Source of the DNA: Brevibacillus centrosporus
GTDB taxonomy: Bacteria > Bacillota > Bacilli > Brevibacillales > Brevibacillaceae
Reading direction: 5' to 3'
Assembly: GCF_003710815.1 (NCBI RefSeq)
Contig: NZ_RHHP01000003.1
Location: 1 to 64,000 of the forward strand
DNA length: 64,000 nucleotides
This document shows, piece by piece, positions 1 to 9,128 of the stretch. The position numbers and the translations under genes are program-made. Positions within the stretch are counted from its first letter, which is position 1. Every line of letters starts with the position of its first letter. The notes under the pieces were generated by a model. That model worked only from the letters and a program-made list of their open reading frames with translations. It was not told the origin of the DNA and did not search any database.

Positions 1-2
1 TG

Positions 3-20
3 AGCACCTTACTCAGGTGC
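3..20 (-). terminator. Possible terminator stem after the VanW gene
   Basis: AGCACC and GGTGCT form a 6-bp stem that straddles the stop codon of the VanW gene. Any T-tract would lie beyond the window edge, so this is only suggestive. Confidence 0.3.
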
Positions 21-965
21 TGTCGGTTCATTCGTGATGGGTGGAGTCTGCAGCGGTGGTGCTGCCGGTCCTTCCTCCGGAGTCTTGCGGCTTACACTCG
101 GTACGTGACGCGACTCGTACTCGATCTCTGGAAAGGAATGCACCGAGACATACATACTCCCGCCATACGCCTTCGCCCGGATTAAGACGGGATAGGCGTA
201 TTTGTTTTGAAAGACGAAATCAGGACCATACCAGCTAACAGTAGCATCCCGTCCTGGCCGCACATAAGCGACGTGCCTGCTATGTGAATAGCGCTGGATA
301 ATTTGCAAGCCAGCCTTGTCCACCGCATTAAAAAGCGTGGAGGAAACCTGGCAGATGCCTCCACCGATTCCTTCCGACAGCTCTCCTCTGACGATGACAG
401 GGGCTTGGAGATAGCCTTTTGCTTTCGTACGCTTGCCGACCACCTTGTTAAAGGAAAAGATCTCACCAGGCAAGACCACCGTGTTGTTGATCGCCTGTGA
501 GGCTAGCGCGATATTATGTGAACGGTTTCGGTTGCCCGAATTAAAGTAGGTCGTATACTGTCCAATCACTTTTTTGCGCACCTGTGCCAACAAGGCTTGA
601 TCTACCTTGGGGTAAATCTCCTGGTAGGTAGCCTTCAGCGTTCCTGAGCCTGTTCCGTAATAATATTCATAGAATTGCTGTAGAAAGTCCGTCTCATTCA
701 GCTTTCGTCCCTTTTTGTCCGGAACGACAGCGCCACTTTCGTTGATCGTCGCATTGATTGGCTCGACGTGCACTTTCTTTCCCAACCGTTCCATCGTCAT
801 CCTCAGATGGTTTTCATCAACGGTAGGCACGCCCTCCCATGGCACGGTGTAGTCGGATCTATCCAGCATCGCGACCGTCTCCCCTTCCATCTCTACTTGC
901 AAAAAAGGAATGGGATCGAGGGGATTGACCAGCATCAGCAAAGCCAGAGTCCAAGCATAACCCAT
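9..965 (-). CDS. VanW-domain cell-surface protein
   Basis: A 318-residue protein with an N-terminal hydrophobic segment (signal or anchor) and a C-terminal VanW domain at about residues 140-275. The domain is recognised by SHNIALASQAINNTVVLPGE, the glycine-rich GIGGGICQVSSTLFNA and the RYSHSRHV stretch. VanW proteins are named after vancomycin-resistance clusters, but their biochemical role is unsettled; many act at the cell envelope. The C-terminus is a Pro/Glu/Thr-rich tail. The start is the ATG at 963-965, which has AGGAGGTG eight bases upstream; an upstream in-frame GTG overlaps that ribosome site. No vancomycin-resistance partners lie nearby. Family call is firm, function is not. Confidence 0.85.
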   Translation of the reverse strand: MGYAWTLALLMLVNPLDPIPFLQVEMEGETVAMLDRSDYTVPWEGVPTVDENHLRMTMERLGKKVHVEPINATINESGAVVPDKKGRKLNETDFLQQFYEYYYGTGSGTLKATYQEIYPKVDQALLAQVRKKVIGQYTTYFNSGNRNRSHNIALASQAINNTVVLPGEIFSFNKVVGKRTKAKGYLQAPVIVRGELSEGIGGGICQVSSTLFNAVDKAGLQIIQRYSHSRHVAYVRPGRDATVSWYGPDFVFQNKYAYPVLIRAKAYGGSMYVSVHSFPEIEYESRHVPSVSRKTPEEGPAAPPLQTPPITNEPTAPE

Positions 966-1029
966 CCGGCTGCTCACCTCCTATGTGTAGTATGAGCAGC
1001 CTTTCGGGTTTCATGCGATTATTTGGTGA

Positions 1030-1066
1030 CGGCTCACATTCTCACCAAAAACCGGCTCACATTCTC
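1030..1066. repeat. Short direct repeat at the 3' end of the NTPase gene
   Basis: The 14-mer CGGCTCACATTCTC occurs at 1030-1043 and 1053-1066. The second copy contains the stop codon of the NTPase gene, so the last codons have been duplicated downstream. It looks like a small slippage or tandem-duplication event. Confidence 0.6.
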
Positions 1067-2148
1067 GCCAGTCGGCTCATGATAGCCTGGGCTACTGCTT
1101 TTAGCCGCTGCTGATCGGTCGCTTCGATGTAGATGGCATTCAATTGATCACGCAGCTCCTGCGCCACTGCGAGTGCAGCTGTCCCTTCTTTCATTTTTTG
1201 TGTGTACCGGGCTTTGATGTCGAACAGTTCATCTGCGTACTTCTCGTCTGTTCCGGGGGTAATCGCTCGTTCGTACATGTCTACAACTTCATCGGATGGC
1301 TTGCTCGGGAAGTATTCATGTGGTGCTGTACTGTCGAAGAGCGCCACGCTCTTTTCCGGCAAAATCACCATGTCCAAGCTATGCGGATCCAGACCACAGT
1401 GGTAAACTTCTACGTCCAGGCCTTGCTTCTGCGCTTCAGCGACCAGCTTTTTCAGCATGGTTGATTTTCCTGATCCAGGGCGTCCTTTAATGAAGTATCG
1501 TTTGTCCAGATGATCCGTCAGCTTCATGATGTGGTCGACTGGCCCCTGAGGCGTGGCTGCACCCAGATACATTCGTCTGACATGGGCGGTCTTGTTCAGA
1601 GGCTCTCCGGCAAAAAGCAAGCCCTTCAGCTCTTCCGTAACCTGATCGGCTTTTTCGCGATCCAGGTTTTCAATGTAGGGAGCCTCCCATTCGTCGTGGA
1701 TTCGCAGCGCCTCCCCATAGGCCGCATACGCCTCCTGGCTTTTTTTGTCGATGCCTTCGAACCACCCTGCGATTTGAACCGCGTAGGGAGTCAGCAGGTC
1801 CACGTTCAATGCGGTCTGCAGATTTACATGAATCTCAATGACTCCCGGTGCCTGCGGCCGATATAGCCTCGGATAGCTGCTATCCATGATCGCAACCTTC
1901 CAGTCGTGTAAGATGACGCCATCGTATTTTCCATTTTCAAAAGGGGAATGAATCCACTCCACCTGCTCTATTTTTCTGCCCATCTCTTTGCCGATGCTCT
2001 CGATGATGGGAGACGTAATGCCCTCTACGACACCAGACAGGTAGTAAATTCGTCCGATGCCCTCCAATACCGAATCGTAAAACGTCCGGTACCCTCGCGC
2101 TGTGTTTCCTGCAGCATAAATATGTCGCTCTCTCTTTGTCAAAGCCAT
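1057..2148 (-). CDS. Two-domain P-loop NTPase of unknown role with one degenerate P-loop
   Basis: A 364-residue cytoplasmic protein that resembles the PRK06851-type ATPases of Bacillota, which carry two P-loop nucleotide-binding halves. The second half has an intact Walker A, KGRPGSGKSTMLKKL, at about residue 220. At the place expected for the first Walker A, just after AGNTARGYRTFYDS, the sequence reads YLSGVVEGITSPIIES, which lacks the GxxGxGK[ST] pattern. The start was set at ATG 2146-2148 because MALTKRER matches where the family begins, although its AGGAGG is very close; an alternative ATG at 2214 also has AAGGAGG. Neighbours are the VanW gene and phoU. No substrate is known to me, so no function is assigned. 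Confidence 0.65.
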   Translation of the reverse strand: MALTKRERHIYAAGNTARGYRTFYDSVLEGIGRIYYLSGVVEGITSPIIESIGKEMGRKIEQVEWIHSPFENGKYDGVILHDWKVAIMDSSYPRLYRPQAPGVIEIHVNLQTALNVDLLTPYAVQIAGWFEGIDKKSQEAYAAYGEALRIHDEWEAPYIENLDREKADQVTEELKGLLFAGEPLNKTAHVRRMYLGAATPQGPVDHIMKLTDHLDKRYFIKGRPGSGKSTMLKKLVAEAQKQGLDVEVYHCGLDPHSLDMVILPEKSVALFDSTAPHEYFPSKPSDEVVDMYERAITPGTDEKYADELFDIKARYTQKMKEGTAALAVAQELRDQLNAIYIEATDQQRLKAVAQAIMSRLARM

Positions 2149-2346
2149 TCCCTCCTGTACTTCCTGATGCAAGTGAAATCCCTGTATTGTATGCATCAAG
2201 ACACAATTAGGCATCTGCCTCCTTCCGTCAACGTTAGAAAACTTGGCTCAGGCACGCCTCTTGGAGGAGCCTTCGCTGCACAAACAAAAAAGCCGATGCA
2301 AGCGATGCTCGCAACGACTTGTTCCATCCATGACTATCGTTTTTAT

Positions 2347-3003
2347 TTATTTGTTCAAATCCGTCATTTTGCCGGTGGACATGTAAATAATCCACTCGCA
2401 TATATTCGTCACGTGATCGGCAATCCGCTCCAAATATTGGGCAACCAGAAGCAGATGTGTCCCTTGGGAGATCGCCGTACCATTTTTGGTCATGACTTCC
2501 ATCAGGTCGCGGAAGATCGTTGAAAACAACTTGTCGACGATATCATCGCGTGCTGCGATTTCTTCTGCCGCGTCTTTGTTGCGTGCGATATACGCATTCA
2601 AGCAATCACGTACCATCGCTTTGACGTGATCCGCCATCAATGGAATATCGATGAGCGGCTTGACGTACGGCTCTGCCATGAGTCGTCGTGTCGTCTTGGA
2701 GATCGAAACTGCGTGATCGCCCATCCGCTCCAGATCCGTCACCAGCTTGAGCATCGTCCCCAAGCGGCGCAAATCGCTCCCCACCGGCTGCTGCAGAGCA
2801 ATCAGCCGAAAGCATTCGCTTTGGATTTCCTGCTCCAGCTCGTTGATCACATGGTCGTTGCCAATGACCTGTTCGGCCAATTGCACATCCCGCTCGACCA
2901 GGCTTTTGATCGATTTATGAATCGCTTCTTCTACCAGCGTTCCCATCGTCATCAGCTTGCGGTGCAGGACGTCTTGCTGCTCTTCAAAAGCATGTCGTGA
3001 CAT
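2347..3003 (-). CDS. phoU: Phosphate-signalling regulator PhoU
   Basis: A 218-residue all-helical PhoU protein with two PhoU repeats. The signatures EEAIHKSIKSLVERD, DLRRLGTMLKLVTDLERMGDHA and LERIADHVTNICEWI are typical. PhoU links the phosphate transporter PstSCAB to the PhoR kinase and dampens the Pho response when phosphate is plentiful. The start is ATG 3001-3003 with GGGGGACGAGGAT upstream; a longer reading frame exists but has no better site. It lies 125 bp downstream of phoR in the same direction, so phoP-phoR-phoU form a functional group. No pst genes are in the window. Confidence 0.93.
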   Translation of the reverse strand: MSRHAFEEQQDVLHRKLMTMGTLVEEAIHKSIKSLVERDVQLAEQVIGNDHVINELEQEIQSECFRLIALQQPVGSDLRRLGTMLKLVTDLERMGDHAVSISKTTRRLMAEPYVKPLIDIPLMADHVKAMVRDCLNAYIARNKDAAEEIAARDDIVDKLFSTIFRDLMEVMTKNGTAISQGTHLLLVAQYLERIADHVTNICEWIIYMSTGKMTDLNK

Positions 3004-3128
3004 ATCCTCGTCCCCCTTTATTTGCTCTATCGCGCATCCATTTCGCATGTGTTTTTATCTGTCACGACAAATAGTACAAGGGGATTGTATAGAGTCGGTG
3101 AAGGCAATATGATCTTTGTGTAAAGGTT

Positions 3129-4892
3129 TTACAAGAACGGCAGCGTGACCGTAAATGTCGTTCCCTGCCCTTCCCTGCTTTGCACACTGATCTGCCCATG
3201 CAAATTCTCTACGAGATGTTTGACGATCGCAAGACCCAGCCCTGTTCCTCCAGAGTCGCGGCTGCGCGCTTTGTCTACCCGATAAAACCGTTCAAAAATA
3301 CGTGGAATGTCCTTTTCCGGAATCCCAATGCCCGTATCAGACACCTGGATCAAGACTCGCTGTGCATTTTGTTCCGTATGGATGGTGATGGCCCCTCCCT
3401 CGGGGGTGTAGGCGACCGCATTTGAAAGCAGGTTGAGTACGATCTGCTGCAGACAATCCCGATCAGTCATGAGCAAAATCTCAGGCGTCTGATTCGGCAA
3501 TGCGATCGACAGCTGCTTACGCTGTGCCTGATCATTCATGATCGCTACAGCTGACGTGATGAGTTCCTGCAGATGAACCTGATTCATTTGCAGTGGCAAA
3601 CGTTTTTGCTCAATCTTGGACAAGTCCAAAATATCCCGGATCATCCGATAGAGCCGTTCACTTTCATCAGAAATGATCTGCAGGAAGTTGCGGCAGGTCT
3701 CTTCATCCTGCATCGCTCCCTCAAGGAGAGTCTCTGTAAAGCCTTTGATGGAAGTAATCGGAGTACGCAGCTCATGGGAAACGTTGGCGACGAAATCACT
3801 GCGCATTTTCTCCAGCCGGCGAATTTCTGTAATGTCATGGAGCACCACGACTACTCCTCGCGCTTCCCCTTTGAAGTTGATGTAGGGGGCGAAGTTGACA
3901 TCCAGCACACGCTCCTGCGGGTAGTAAATGTGTACTTCTTCCCGGAACTTTTCGCTGTTGTCCAGACAGCGGTCGATATATTTGCTAAGCCCAAAGCTTT
4001 TACCTGCCTCGATGTGCAGCTTTCCTACGATTTCGTGACCCGCCGTCCCGAGCAGCTTCTCTACGGCCGGATTGACCAGCATGATCCGCCGCTGTTCGGA
4101 AATGAAAATAACCCCGCTCGTCATGTTCGTCAGTACGCCAGATAGACGCTGCTGATTTTCCGAGATTTCGTACATCTGCTGTTCCAGGCTGGAGGCCATG
4201 AAATTGATGGCACCGGCTAGCTGACCAATCTCATCCTTTGCCTTGATTCTGACGCGGCTCTCGTATTGTCGCTGCGTAATATTGCGGGCTACTCGGGTAA
4301 TTTCCTCAATCGGTCGAATAATAGAAAAAGAAATGCGAGAAACAACAATCGATCCCACCACAAGTGTAACCAAAAGTCCTGTAAGCAAGCTGTACCACAT
4401 GTTGTGGATGGTATCCGTAATATCCTTCATAGACATGGCGGAGCGAACGGCACCCACGATCTGCGTGTCTTGTATGATCGGAACAGCTACATACATCATG
4501 TCGTGACCGAGTGTTTCGCTGTAACGACGCGAAATGCCCGTCTCACCCTTTAAGGCGGCAAGAAACTCTGGCCTGTCATGATGATTTTCCATCTCCGGGG
4601 CATAGGTGGAATTGTCGTAAAGCACATTTCCCTTGGTGTCGATCAGGGTGAGTCTCACTTCATCCGTTGGGGCAACTTGTAGAATACGCTGCTCCAGTGT
4701 CTTCCTATCAGAGAAAACATCGGGAAATTGAACTGCCTGGGCGATCAGCTTCGATTCCCGTGACAGAAGCTCATTTAGAGACTGCAGATAGGAGTTTTCC
4801 AGGACCTTTGCGAAGTACATCCCCATTAGCAGCAGAACAAGTGAGATCAAGCCGAGAATGGTCAAGGTTAGTTTGATGCGAAAACGAGTCAA
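3129..4892 (-). CDS. phoR: Phosphate-response sensor histidine kinase PhoR
   Basis: A 587-residue membrane sensor kinase. Visible parts in order: TM1 at about 7-27, an extracellular sensor domain to about 165, TM2 at about 168-190, HAMP at about 190-245, PAS at about 250-355, HisKA with SHELRTPITSIKGF at about 365-380, and HATPase_c with DTGIGIP and GGTGLGLAIV. The histidine autophosphorylates and passes phosphate to PhoP. It starts with TTG, preceded by GGGGGG at proper spacing, 15 bp after phoP, so the two are translationally close and co-transcribed. Orthology to PhoR rather than another WalK-like kinase rests on the phoU, phoP, citZ-icd-mdh neighbourhood, where PhoPR sits in B. subtilis. 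Confidence 0.9.
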   Translation of the reverse strand: MTRFRIKLTLTILGLISLVLLLMGMYFAKVLENSYLQSLNELLSRESKLIAQAVQFPDVFSDRKTLEQRILQVAPTDEVRLTLIDTKGNVLYDNSTYAPEMENHHDRPEFLAALKGETGISRRYSETLGHDMMYVAVPIIQDTQIVGAVRSAMSMKDITDTIHNMWYSLLTGLLVTLVVGSIVVSRISFSIIRPIEEITRVARNITQRQYESRVRIKAKDEIGQLAGAINFMASSLEQQMYEISENQQRLSGVLTNMTSGVIFISEQRRIMLVNPAVEKLLGTAGHEIVGKLHIEAGKSFGLSKYIDRCLDNSEKFREEVHIYYPQERVLDVNFAPYINFKGEARGVVVVLHDITEIRRLEKMRSDFVANVSHELRTPITSIKGFTETLLEGAMQDEETCRNFLQIISDESERLYRMIRDILDLSKIEQKRLPLQMNQVHLQELITSAVAIMNDQAQRKQLSIALPNQTPEILLMTDRDCLQQIVLNLLSNAVAYTPEGGAITIHTEQNAQRVLIQVSDTGIGIPEKDIPRIFERFYRVDKARSRDSGGTGLGLAIVKHLVENLHGQISVQSREGQGTTFTVTLPFL

Positions 4893-4907
4893 AAGTATTG
4901 CCCCCCG

Positions 4908-5603
4908 TTACCCTTCCAATTTATAGCCAAGCCCCCGAACCGTTTTGATGTAGCGCGGATTCTTCGTGTCATCCTCCAGCTTTTCACGCAAATGGCTGAC
5001 GTGCACGTCTACAATACGGGAGTCGCCGATAAAGTCGTAGTTCCAGACAGCATTGAGCAGCTGATCCCGGGTCAATACACGTCCGTGGTGGCTGGCCAAA
5101 TAATGAAGAAGCTCAAATTCCTTTGGCGTCAGTTCGACTTTGGCGTCTTTGCGAAACACTTCGTATTTTTCCGGATAGATGCGAATATCCCCGAACTGCA
5201 GGACGATATCCTCCTGGGTAACGGATACTTCGGGAGTCGCCTGAATCCGACGGAGAATCGCCTTCACCCGTGCAACGACCTCACGCGGACTGAACGGCTT
5301 TGTCAGGTAGTCATCTGCCCCCAGCTCGAGTCCCAAAATTTTGTCCAGCTCATCATCTTTCGCTGTCAGCATCAGGATCGGGGTGTTTACCCGATCTTGG
5401 CGCAAGGTTTTACACACGTCCATGCCATCCATTTTGGGCAGCATCAAATCAAGAATAATGAAGTCAGGCTGTTCGCTTTTCACCATGTCCAATGCCTGTT
5501 TTCCGTCAAAAGCGGTTACCACCTGAAATCCGGACTTCTCCAAGTTGAATTGCAACAGCTTCACGATGGAAGCTTCGTCATCCACTACTAATACTTTAAT
5601 CAT
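4908..5603 (-). CDS. phoP: Phosphate-response regulator PhoP (OmpR family)
   Basis: A 231-residue response regulator. The N-terminal receiver domain has the acidic pair DDE, the phospho-acceptor aspartate in FIILDLMLPKMDG, the LTAKDDELDK switch and the conserved lysine in DYLTKPFSPRE. The C-terminal winged-helix domain of the OmpR/PhoB type contains VELTPKEFELLHYL, RVLTRDQLLNAVW and RIVDVHVSHLREKLE. Its likely role is activation of phosphate-starvation genes after phosphorylation by PhoR encoded 15 bp downstream. The ATG has a GGGGGAA ribosome site. The 150-bp leader contains TTTACA-like hexamers that could be Pho-box elements, but I could not define a convincing tandem set. Confidence 0.92.
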   Translation of the reverse strand: MIKVLVVDDEASIVKLLQFNLEKSGFQVVTAFDGKQALDMVKSEQPDFIILDLMLPKMDGMDVCKTLRQDRVNTPILMLTAKDDELDKILGLELGADDYLTKPFSPREVVARVKAILRRIQATPEVSVTQEDIVLQFGDIRIYPEKYEVFRKDAKVELTPKEFELLHYLASHHGRVLTRDQLLNAVWNYDFIGDSRIVDVHVSHLREKLEDDTKNPRYIKTVRGLGYKLEG

Positions 5604-5754
5604 GTAAAATTCCCCCTAGAGTGTTACCTTGTTGCTGGCATAGAACTGGATCGTATGGAATCGCTTTTCTTCTCTCTACCTTCTCAGTCTGCCAAATCGG
5701 AGTTACGAAAGACAAGTTATTTTTTTGTAAAGACACCTTAACAATCCATTTACG

Positions 5755-6525
5755 TCATGTCGAAAAGCGGGGCTTTCGTTTTTCGGCAAATGCAAGACAG
5801 CCCTCAGGAAAATCGACGGGATCCACAAAGCTCCATGGCCCCTCCTGCTTCCACTGGCTCAGCTGAGCGGCTTTCTTGACCGCTCGCAGGACGGCACCGG
5901 ACTGCTCCATGATCGTACCCGCCAGGCTTAATGCTGCTTTGTCCAAGTCCTCAGAAGGGAGCAGCTGATTCAGCAGGCCGATTCGCAACGCTTCCTGTGC
6001 TTCTATTACCTTTCCTGTGTAGATCAGTTCAGTAGCGCGGCTGGGTCCAATCAGTCTGATGATTCTCTGCAGAAAGGATGGGCCGATGGTGATGCCCAGC
6101 TTGCCTACCGGTATGCCCATTCTCGCATTCGCCGTCCCTACGCGCATGTCACAAGCCAATGAAAGGATAAAGCCTGCCCCCATTGCTGGGCCATCCACCA
6201 CTGCCACGACTGGCATGGGCACATTTTCAAAAACACGGATGGCTTCTTCCATCTGTTGAAAAGCATGCTCTGCCTCTTCAATCGACATCTCACAAAACTC
6301 TTTGATATCTGCCCCCGCTGTAAATTGGCCCGGTGTGCCGCGCAGCAGGATCACTTTTGCTTTTGACGATTGGCCCGCCAGTCGCCCCAAACGAGCCAGC
6401 TCTCCCCACATATTTGCGGTCAGCGCATTGCGAGCAGCTGGTCGATTGATGGTGATGATGGCTATCTTTGACGTCTCCTGCAGGGTTATTTTCCCATCGG
6501 GTACGCGTTTGATGTGGACTCTCAT
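5755..6525 (-). CDS. Enoyl-CoA hydratase/isomerase family protein
   Basis: A 256-residue crotonase-fold protein. The oxyanion-hole motifs are visible: LRGTPGQFTAGADIKEF for the first and VDGPAMGAGFILSLACDMRV for the second. Known members hydrate or isomerise acyl-CoA thioesters, but substrate cannot be told from sequence. The usual second catalytic glutamate region reads GKLGITIGPS, so the exact reaction is open. The start was taken as ATG 6523-6525, which sits about ten bases after GAGGGG; an in-frame TTG three codons earlier overlaps the ribosome site. It is inserted between mdh and phoP, and a strong terminator after mdh's upstream neighbour region at 6592-6625 separates it from mdh. Confidence 0.8.
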   Translation of the reverse strand: MRVHIKRVPDGKITLQETSKIAIITINRPAARNALTANMWGELARLGRLAGQSSKAKVILLRGTPGQFTAGADIKEFCEMSIEEAEHAFQQMEEAIRVFENVPMPVVAVVDGPAMGAGFILSLACDMRVGTANARMGIPVGKLGITIGPSFLQRIIRLIGPSRATELIYTGKVIEAQEALRIGLLNQLLPSEDLDKAALSLAGTIMEQSGAVLRAVKKAAQLSQWKQEGPWSFVDPVDFPEGCLAFAEKRKPRFST

Positions 6526-6591
6526 GACAGGCAATCCCCTCTCCCTGTTCAGATTTTCACGTCATTGTAGTCTATTATTCCTCCGGGCATT

Positions 6592-6625
6592 TAAAAAGAC
6601 GCCTTCCAGATGAAAGGCGCCTTTT
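6592..6625 (-). terminator. Terminator after mdh
   Basis: On the minus strand AAAAGGCGCCTT and AAGGCGTCTTTT pair over 12 bp with one G-T wobble and are followed by five T residues. It directly follows the mdh stop codon and closes the citZ-icd-mdh unit. Confidence 0.85.
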
Positions 6626-6643
6626 GTATAGCGTTTGTGATCT

Positions 6644-7582
6644 TTATTTCAAAACAGCCAGTACGTTGCGTACGGAGTCAGCAGACTTGTCGAGAGCTAC
6701 TTTCTCCTCAGCAGTGAGTTCCAGCTCAAAGATTTTCTCGATACCGTTTGCACCGAGCAGAGTCGGTACGCCCAGGTATAGATCTTGGTAGCCGTATTCG
6801 CCTTGCAGCAGAGCGATGGAAGGCAGAATGCGCTTCTTGTCCTTCAAGATTGCTTCCGCCATTTGAACCAGAGAAGCGGCTGGAGCATAGTAAGCCGAAC
6901 CGTTACCCAGCAGGTTGACGATTTCGCCCCCGCCAGTGCGTGTACGCTGTACGATCGCATCCAGACGATCTTTAGGAATCAAGGTTTCCAGTGGAATACC
7001 ACCCGCGTAGGAGTAGCGTACCAACGGAACCATGTCGTCGCCGTGACCACCCAATACAAAGCCCGTCACGTCTTCTACGGATACGTTCAGTTCCATCGCC
7101 ACAAAGGTACGGAAACGAGCGGTATCGAGTACACCGGATTGACCAATGACGCGCTCTTTCGGGAAGCCGGACGTGGTGTAGAATGTGTAGGTCATCGCGT
7201 CGACCGGATTGGATAGAACGATAACAATGGAGGCAGGAGCATGCGTTTTTACCTGCTCCGCTACGGATTTCATGATGCCAGCGTTTGTGTTTACGAGATC
7301 ATCGCGGGACATACCAGGCTTGCGTGCGATCCCTGCTGTGATGATAACCAGGTCAGCATCCTTGATGTCTGCATAGTCAGCCGTACCTGTAATGGTTGCA
7401 TCAAAGCCGAGTACCGGAGCAGATTCCATCATGTCCAGTGCTTTACCCTTTGTCGGGTTTTCCAACTGAGGAATGTCAACCAGAACGACGTCACCCAGTT
7501 CTTTTTGAGCCAGGATGAATGCTGTAGTTGCACCTGTAAAGCCGCTACCAATCACCGCAATTTTTTTGCGTTGGAAAGCCAT
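6644..7582 (-). CDS. mdh: Malate dehydrogenase
   Basis: A 312-residue LDH/MDH-superfamily enzyme that interconverts malate and oxaloacetate with NAD in the TCA cycle. Seen directly: N-terminal Rossmann motif [28 protein letters not shown] with the NAD-specifying aspartate, [15 protein letters not shown] with the substrate-binding arginine, and the catalytic histidine in [11 protein letters not shown]. Arginine rather than glutamine at the specificity position supports malate over lactate. The ATG at 7580-7582 has GGAGGGGATTATTC upstream; an earlier TTG in frame has no ribosome site. It follows icd by 54 bp, and a strong terminator lies after it. Confidence 0.95.
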   Translation of the reverse strand: MAFQRKKIAVIGSGFTGATTAFILAQKELGDVVLVDIPQLENPTKGKALDMMESAPVLGFDATITGTADYADIKDADLVIITAGIARKPGMSRDDLVNTNAGIMKSVAEQVKTHAPASIVIVLSNPVDAMTYTFYTTSGFPKERVIGQSGVLDTARFRTFVAMELNVSVEDVTGFVLGGHGDDMVPLVRYSYAGGIPLETLIPKDRLDAIVQRTRTGGGEIVNLLGNGSAYYAPAASLVQMAEAILKDKKRILPSIALLQGEYGYQDLYLGVPTLLGANGIEKIFELELTAEEKVALDKSADSVRNVLAVLK

Positions 7583-7636
7583 GAATAATCCCCTCCAAAT
7601 GTGTGGTTTCTTATCCAATCAAGTACAACTTCTATC

Positions 7637-8920
7637 TTACATGTTTTTGATCAAAGCGTCAGCAAACTCGGAGCATTTCAGCTCGGTTGCGCCATCCATC
7701 AGACGTGCGAAATCATACGTTACTGTTTTCGCAGAGATGGTTTTTTCCATGGAGTTGATCAAGAGGTCAGCTGCTTCGTTCCAACCCAGGTGACGGAGCA
7801 TCATTTCACCGGACAGGATCACGGAGGATGGGTTTACTTTGTCCAATCCAGCGTATTTAGGAGCTGTACCATGCGTTGCTTCGAAGATCGCATGTCCAGT
7901 CAGGTAGTTGATGTTGGCACCTGGAGCGATACCGATACCGCCTACTTGAGCAGCCAGAGCGTCAGATACGTAGTCACCGTTCAGGTTCAGGGTAGCTACT
8001 ACATCGTACTCAGCTGGACGAGTCAGGATTTGTTGCAGGAACGCGTCAGCAATCACGTCTTTTACGATGATTTTGCCAGCTGCTTCTGCTTCTTTTTGTG
8101 CTTTGTCAGCGTCGCCGCCTTCAGCTTTGATACGATCGTATTGTGCCCAAGTGAACACTTTGTCGCCGTATTCTGCTTCAGCCACTGCATAACCCCAGCT
8201 TTTGAACGCGCCTTCGGTAAACTTCATGATGTTACCTTTGTGTACCAGGGTAACGGATTTGCGTTTGTTATCGATTGCGTAGTTGATCGCTGCACGAACC
8301 AGACGCTCTGTACCGTCTTTGGAAACAGGCTTGATACCGATACCAGAAGTTTCTGGGAAGCGGATTTTCTTCACGCCCATTTCTTTTTGCAGGAACTCGA
8401 TCACTTTTTTCACTTCTGGAGTACCTTCAGCCCACTCTACGCCAGCGTAGATGTCTTCGGTATTCTCACGGAAGATGACCATGTCAGTCAGTTCTGGGTG
8501 TTTTACAGGAGATGGAACGCCATCGAAGTATTGAACAGGACGTACGCATGCATACAGATCCAGCTCTTGACGCAGCGCTACGTTGATGGAGCGGATACCG
8601 CCGCCAACTGGAGTCGTCAAAGGACCTTTGATTGCGATCAGGTATTCACGAACAGCAGTGAGGGTATCTTCTGGCAACCATTCGTTGTATTGGTTGAAGG
8701 ATTTTTCACCAGCGAATACTTCGAACCAAGCGATTTTCTTTTCGCCTTTGTATGCTTTTTCTACAGCTGCATCCAGAACGCGTACAGAAGCATTCCAGAT
8801 GTCAGGACCAGTACCGTCGCCCTCGATGAAAGGAATGATTGGATTGTTAGGTACTACAAGTTTGCCGTTATCAACAGTGATTTTTTCACCGGCAGTTGGT
8901 TGCGTCAGGTTTTTAAACAC
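7637..8920 (-). CDS. icd: Isocitrate dehydrogenase (NADP type)
   Basis: A 427-residue protein that decarboxylates isocitrate to 2-oxoglutarate. Motifs: [14 protein letters not shown] near the start, [17 protein letters not shown], the phosphorylation/substrate loop [16 protein letters not shown], and [17 protein letters not shown] for metal and isocitrate binding. Length is normal for the bacterial homodimeric enzyme. It starts with GTG, seven bases after GGAGG. The gene is preceded by an unusually structured 208-bp spacer after citZ containing one perfect 13-bp hairpin and three 25-bp tandem stem-loops, which may set its expression relative to citZ. Its codon use is smoother than many neighbours, as expected of a highly expressed gene. 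Confidence 0.95.
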   Translation of the reverse strand: MFKNLTQPTAGEKITVDNGKLVVPNNPIIPFIEGDGTGPDIWNASVRVLDAAVEKAYKGEKKIAWFEVFAGEKSFNQYNEWLPEDTLTAVREYLIAIKGPLTTPVGGGIRSINVALRQELDLYACVRPVQYFDGVPSPVKHPELTDMVIFRENTEDIYAGVEWAEGTPEVKKVIEFLQKEMGVKKIRFPETSGIGIKPVSKDGTERLVRAAINYAIDNKRKSVTLVHKGNIMKFTEGAFKSWGYAVAEAEYGDKVFTWAQYDRIKAEGGDADKAQKEAEAAGKIIVKDVIADAFLQQILTRPAEYDVVATLNLNGDYVSDALAAQVGGIGIAPGANINYLTGHAIFEATHGTAPKYAGLDKVNPSSVILSGEMMLRHLGWNEAADLLINSMEKTISAKTVTYDFARLMDGATELKCSEFADALIKNM

Positions 8921-8972
8921 AGGAACCCCTCCAGAGTTGAAATAGTTGTAATAGGATTATTTCCAGACGTAG

Positions 8973-9003
8973 GGAGAACTACCACGGTTGGTGGTAGTTC
9001 TCC
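8973..9003 (-). promoter_or_regulatory. Perfect 13-bp hairpin upstream of icd
   Basis: GGAGAACTACCAC and GTGGTAGTTCTCC pair perfectly around a five-base loop. No T-tract follows on the minus strand, so it is more likely an mRNA-processing, stability or read-through element than a terminator. It lies 53 bp before the icd GTG. Confidence 0.7.
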
Positions 9004-9007
9004 AGCA

Positions 9008-9082
9008 GGAACAGGACAGTTCGCCTGTTCCTGAAACAGGAAAGATCACCCGTTCCTGAAACAGGACAGTTCGCCTGTTCCT
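9008..9082 (-). repeat. Three tandem 25-bp stem-loop repeats between citZ and icd
   Basis: Copies at 9008-9032, 9033-9057 and 9058-9082 are exactly contiguous. Each has 8-bp arms, GGAACAGG and CCTGTTCC in copy 1, around an eight-base loop. Copies 2 and 3 carry three changes that give A-C mismatches on the plus strand but G-U pairs in the minus-strand transcript, so all three fold as RNA in the direction of citZ-icd transcription. Confidence 0.85.
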
Positions 9083-9128
9083 ACACGCTCGGAAAAGCAA
9101 TGAGTGTAAGCTTCGCTAAATGATGAGT

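Noticed and set aside
9..965. Vancomycin-resistance cluster
   Set aside because: Only a VanW-domain protein is present; no vanHAX or VanRS partners are nearby, and VanW proteins are widespread in non-resistant bacilli.
3117..3131. TGTAAA-TTTACA palindrome at the phoR end as a Pho box
   Set aside because: Pho boxes are direct repeats with fixed spacing upstream of promoters; this is a single inverted pair at a gene end.
7601..9034. A 477-codon plus-strand frame opposite icd
   Set aside because: It is the antisense shadow of a strongly conserved isocitrate dehydrogenase, with improbable Phe/Cys/Val-rich composition.
9008..9082. A short CRISPR array
   Set aside because: The three 25-bp repeats are directly contiguous with no spacers, are palindromic and lie in an operon spacer without cas genes.
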